From an uncultured Veillonella sp. (GTDB lineage: Bacteria; Bacillota; Negativicutes; Veillonellales; Veillonellaceae), in contig NZ_CAKPTN010000069.1 in assembly GCF_934190855.1 (NCBI RefSeq), forward strand, positions 1 through 8,419: a stretch of 8,419 bases of DNA, given 5' to 3'. This document shows, piece by piece, positions 6,537 through 8,419 of this stretch. Under the pieces are notes generated by a model, which was not told the DNA's origin, did not search any database, and saw nothing but the letters and a program-made list of their open reading frames with translations. Made by a program: the position numbers and the translations under genes. Position 1 is the stretch's first letter. Each line of letters starts with the position of its first letter.

Positions 6537-6692
6537 ACAGAAGGACGACACCACAAAGTGGTTGACCTAAGATAGATAATTAGCAGAGGAAACGTGGACA
6601 CTCCTAATAGATCTTTCATAGTGATACTACATTTGTAGTGAATGTCTTCTGCGAATATATATTCTTATATGATAAGAAAGAAGGAATTCATT
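6537..6692 (+). promoter_or_regulatory. Structured 5' leader of the porin mRNA, possible translational switch
   Basis: Several exact pairings are visible. CAGAAG (6538-6543) plus AC (6545-6546) pair with GT and CTTCTG (6644-6651), enclosing nearly the whole leader. Local hairpins are ACCAC/GTGGT (6550-6562), ACTAC/GTAGT (6626-6639) and TTCTTAT/ATAAGAA (6662-6678), the last directly before the SD. The heptamer AGAAGGA occurs at the 5' end (6539-6545) and again at the SD (6679-6685). Both can pair with TCTTCT at 6645-6650, so the two foldings exclude each other: one frees the SD and the other hides it. No known riboswitch family is recognised. Pairing is read by eye, without energy calculation. 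Confidence 0.5.
6594..6638 (+). other. Possible 14-codon upstream ORF in the porin leader
   Basis: A GTG at 6594, with AGAGGA at 6585-6590 just upstream, opens a frame encoding MDTPNRSFIVILHL and stops at TAG 6636-6638, inside the ACTAC/GTAGT hairpin. Spacing of the ribosome site is short (3-4 bases) and the start is GTG, so translation is uncertain. If it is translated, a ribosome at its stop would melt this hairpin and sit close to the anti-SD segment at 6644-6650. Confidence 0.2.
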
Positions 6693-7952
6693 ATGAAAAA
6701 ACAATTTGCTACAATTTTAGCAGCAACTGCAGTATTAGGTGTAACAACAGCATTCGCTGCAAACCCATTCTCCGATGTAACTCCAGATAGCTGGGCATAC
6801 CAAGCAGTATCCCAATTAGCACAATCTGGTATCGTTAATGGTTACCCAGATGGCACTTTCAAAGGCCAAAACAATATCACTCGTTACGAAATGGCTCAAA
6901 TGGTAGCTAAAGCTATGGCTAACCAAGACCGTGCTAACGCAGAACAACAAGCAATGATTAACCGTTTGGCTGATGAGTTCTCCAACGAGTTGAACAACTT
7001 AGGCGTTCGAGTATCTCGCTTGGAAGACCGCGTAGGTAATGTAAAAGTAACTGGTGATATGCGTATTCGTCACCAAGGCTCTGAGGATAGCGGAGTTTAC
7101 TCCGATGGTAAATCCTTAACAGATGGCCGTGCACGTGTACAATTCAATGCTAAAGTAAACGATAAAACTGAAGCAGTTGTTCGTGTAAAAGGTAACTATG
7201 AATTTGGTGATTCCACAAAAGGTGCTGACGCAAAAATCGATCGTGCCTATGTAGATCACAAATTTGGTAATCATGTATCCGCTAAAGGCGGTCGTTTCCA
7301 ACAAACAATTGGTAGCGGTTTGATGTACGATGATACATTTGACGGCGCTCAATTGAACGTAGGTAACGATAAAGTTCAAGTACAAGGTGCATACGGTTAC
7401 ATGGTAGACGGCGCAGCTGCTGGCAACTCCAAATCTGATAACCCTTCCGTAGCTTATGTAGGTGTTAAAGGTAAAGTTGGTCAAGAATCTACAGTAGGTG
7501 GTTTCTACTCCAAATTATCTAGCGGCAACTTGAACCACAACGGTTCTACAGTAACTTCCGATAGCCAAGACGTATACGGCTTCAATGCGGACTTCCGCAA
7601 AGATAAAGTATGGGTTGGTGGTGAATGGTTGAAAGCTTCCAACGTATCTGACTCCCAAGCTTGGACAGCAGGTGTTGGTTATGGTAACTACGATATCTCT
7701 AAAAAAGGTACATGGGATGTAAAAGGTCAATACTTCAACCAAAAAGCTAACGCTCCTATCGTAAGCTCCACTTGGGATCAAGCATATGACTTAACAAATA
7801 CATCTAATGGTTACAAAGGTTACATGGCTAGCGTAGACTACGCAGTACAAGATAACGTAGGCTTATCTGCTGGTTATGGTTTCAACTCTAAAGACCAAAG
7901 CGGTAAAGATCTTTCCGATTTCTATCGTGCAGAATTAAACTACAAATTCTAA
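6693..7952 (+). CDS. ompM: OmpM-type outer-membrane porin with SLH domain
   Basis: A 419-residue protein. A signal peptide ends after TTAFA at residue 22. One SLH domain follows (24-75; 'NPFSDVTPDSWAYQAV', 'NGYPDGTF', 'ITRYEMA'), then a coiled-coil linker (about 76-112) and a beta-barrel of alternating strands (about 117-419) ending in the C-terminal Phe typical of barrel proteins. OmpM proteins of Negativicutes span the outer membrane as porins and hold it to peptidoglycan, with the SLH domain binding polyamine-modified peptidoglycan. I start at 6693 because the signal peptide begins there and AAGGAA (6681-6686) precedes it; an in-frame ATG at 6642 lacks a ribosome site. Codons are more biased than in neighbours (many AAC, TAC, TTC, TCC), as expected for an abundant protein. 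Several paralogs are usual, so the number is not assignable. Confidence 0.9.
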   Translation: MKKQFATILAATAVLGVTTAFAANPFSDVTPDSWAYQAVSQLAQSGIVNGYPDGTFKGQNNITRYEMAQMVAKAMANQDRANAEQQAMINRLADEFSNELNNLGVRVSRLEDRVGNVKVTGDMRIRHQGSEDSGVYSDGKSLTDGRARVQFNAKVNDKTEAVVRVKGNYEFGDSTKGADAKIDRAYVDHKFGNHVSAKGGRFQQTIGSGLMYDDTFDGAQLNVGNDKVQVQGAYGYMVDGAAAGNSKSDNPSVAYVGVKGKVGQESTVGGFYSKLSSGNLNHNGSTVTSDSQDVYGFNADFRKDKVWVGGEWLKASNVSDSQAWTAGVGYGNYDISKKGTWDVKGQYFNQKANAPIVSSTWDQAYDLTNTSNGYKGYMASVDYAVQDNVGLSAGYGFNSKDQSGKDLSDFYRAELNYKF

Positions 7953-7963
7953 TTCTCTCACAA

Positions 7964-7997
7964 ACAAAAAGAGACTTCTTCGGAAGTCTTTTTTTGT
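7964..7997 (+). terminator. Rho-independent terminator after the porin, UUCG loop
   Basis: AGACTTC (7972-7978) and GAAGTCT (7983-7989) flank the very stable TTCG tetraloop. The stem is extended by a run of five A (7966-7970) against T (7991-7995), and the T-run is 7989-7995. The A-run on the left means it could also stop transcription on the minus strand. Confidence 0.9.
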
Positions 7998-8102
7998 GTA
8001 TAAAAAATCTATTTATTATCTTTTGTATATAATAGTATATATATAGTAAAATAAATACATATATATAAGAAGTTATAACATCGAAATAATTAGTAGTTGT
8101 CT

Positions 8103-8175
8103 ATATTGTTTGTACAATATGTTGTATGAGGTGTTTATGAACCATTTCTGTATAAAACATGCGATAAGTTATTAA
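8103..8175 (+). other. Small hairpin followed by a possible 12-codon ORF
   Basis: ATATTGT (8103-8109) and ACAATAT (8114-8120) form a 7-base stem with loop TTGT. GAGG at 8128-8131 lies 5 bases before an ATG at 8137 that opens MNHFCIKHAISY, with the stop at 8173-8175. The ribosome site is good but the peptide is tiny, and no promoter is evident, so this may be chance. Confidence 0.15.
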
Positions 8176-8183
8176 TAGATATT

Positions 8184-8226
8184 AGATTAATTAGTTTAAC
8201 TTAATAATAACGACGATAATTAATCT
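8184..8226. repeat. 10-base perfect inverted repeat
   Basis: AGATTAATTA (8184-8193) and TAATTAATCT (8217-8226) are perfect inverted arms around a 23-base loop that contains GTTTAAC and AACGACG. No T-run follows, so it is not a terminator. It may be a paired binding site or RNA stem. Confidence 0.4.
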
Positions 8227-8274
8227 CATTTAGACTAAAAATGGATAAATTTAATAATTTTATTGAAAAAAATT

Positions 8275-8314
8275 ATGCCTCATAAAACTAGATATTATCT
8301 AAATTTGAAGGCAT
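8275..8314. repeat. Nested inverted repeats
   Basis: Outer arms ATGCCT (8275-8280) and AGGCAT (8309-8314) enclose an inner dyad TAGATA-T-TATCTA (8289-8301). The GC-containing outer arms stand out from the surrounding AT DNA. TTTT follows at 8314-8317, so a weak terminator is possible, but the inner dyad fits an operator better. Confidence 0.35.
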
Positions 8315-8320
8315 TTTAAA

Positions 8321-8350
8321 TTATAAAATTTTTATAATGAGAATGAAATT
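8321..8350. promoter_or_regulatory. AT dyad and Fur-like hexamer array upstream of the right-hand promoter
   Basis: TTATAAAA-T-TTTTATAA (8321-8337) is a perfect 17-base dyad. Overlapping its end are three tandem hexamers, TATAAT GAGAAT GAAATT (8333-8350), that match the Fur unit GATAAT at 5, 5 and 4 of 6 positions. The array ends 13 bases before the -35 box. Fur control is a suggestion from motif likeness only. Confidence 0.3.
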
Positions 8351-8362
8351 GAGAAAAAAGGG

Positions 8363-8391
8363 TTTACACGAAAATTTGGTTATGCTAATAT
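8363..8391 (+). promoter_or_regulatory. Strong promoter pointing out of the window
   Basis: TTTACA (8363-8368), a 17-base spacer and TAATAT (8386-8391) preceded by TGC (extended -10) give the same design as the porin promoter at 6502-6530. Transcription would begin near 8398 and run into a gene beyond the right edge. Confidence 0.7.
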
Positions 8392-8415
8392 CACCGTACA
8401 AGAGATAACAAACAC

Positions 8416-8419
8416 ATGA
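8416..8419 (+). other. Possible start codon of the next gene
   Basis: An ATG lies at 8416-8418, about 18 bases after the inferred transcription start, with a weak ribosome site AAGAGAT (8400-8406). Only one codon is inside the window, so neither the product nor the start can be confirmed; the true start may lie further right after a longer leader. Confidence 0.25.

Larger units (their letters stand above)
8000..8362. other. AT-rich gene-free stretch between the porin terminator and the right-hand promoter
   Basis: No ORF of convincing length, tRNA or rRNA is seen on either strand. The first part (8020-8075) is low-complexity TA-rich sequence. The second part carries the inverted repeats listed separately, ending in a dyad and a Fur-like array just before the promoter at 8363. 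I read it as an upstream control region of the next gene, with possible but unproven small RNAs or peptides. Confidence 0.5.

Noticed and set aside
6642..6692. Upstream in-frame ATG at 6642 as the porin start
   Set aside because: It would put 17 residues before a textbook signal peptide, has no ribosome site, and overlaps the leader's pairing segment. The ATG at 6693 has AAGGAA at proper spacing.
7116..7484. 122-residue minus-strand ORF inside the porin gene
   Set aside because: It is Cys/Thr/Ile-rich without domain character, has no ribosome site, and lies wholly opposite a well-supported gene, so it is a shadow of the porin's biased codons.

Overview
The window looks like part of the chromosome of a diderm Firmicute of the class Negativicutes, most likely Veillonella or a close relative. 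This rests on three things seen together: an LPS-transport (Lpt) gene run, a porin of the OmpM type (signal peptide, one SLH domain, coiled coil, beta-barrel ending in Phe), and AT-rich DNA with strong Firmicute-style Shine-Dalgarno (SD) sequences. The genus is inferred from family recognition and no database was searched. All supported genes are on the + strand.

Positions 1-2804 hold an LPS export operon: the 3' end of lptC, then lptA, lptB and one LptF/LptG-family permease, with gaps of 8-15 bases. Together they would extract LPS from the inner membrane (LptB plus permease) and carry it across the periplasm (LptC, LptA). LptD/E are not in the window. After 85 bases comes a DUF3084 protein (2890-4104) with two membrane segments and a long coiled coil. 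It is probably an envelope protein of unknown function, and it is closed by a strong hairpin terminator at 4137-4176.

A second transcription unit (4219-6199) starts at a promoter that overlaps this terminator. It encodes an RNase H-fold protein of the RuvC/YqgF type, a YitT-family membrane protein (11-base overlap with the previous gene) and signal peptidase I. It ends at a terminator at 6211-6252.

Positions 6253-6692 are an AT-rich regulatory region. It contains a pair of 25-base-phased direct repeats, a cluster of perfect palindromes, a near-consensus extended -10 promoter (TTTACA-17-TATATT, 6502-6530) and a leader of about 155 nt. The leader is the most interesting part of the window. Its first bases carry AGAAGGA, identical to the SD region of the porin gene, and both copies can pair with the same internal segment (6644-6650). 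That is the layout of a translational switch. The leader also holds a possible 14-codon upstream ORF.

The ompM-type porin (6693-7952) would be the outer membrane-peptidoglycan tether and major porin. Its codon use suggests high expression, and it ends at a UUCG-loop terminator.

The last 420 bases have no convincing gene but several inverted repeats, a Fur-like hexamer array and a second promoter of the same design (TTTACA-17-TAATAT, 8363-8391). The promoter points into a gene that probably begins at the right edge. The two regulatory regions share the 11-mer TTATAAAATTT inside dyads.
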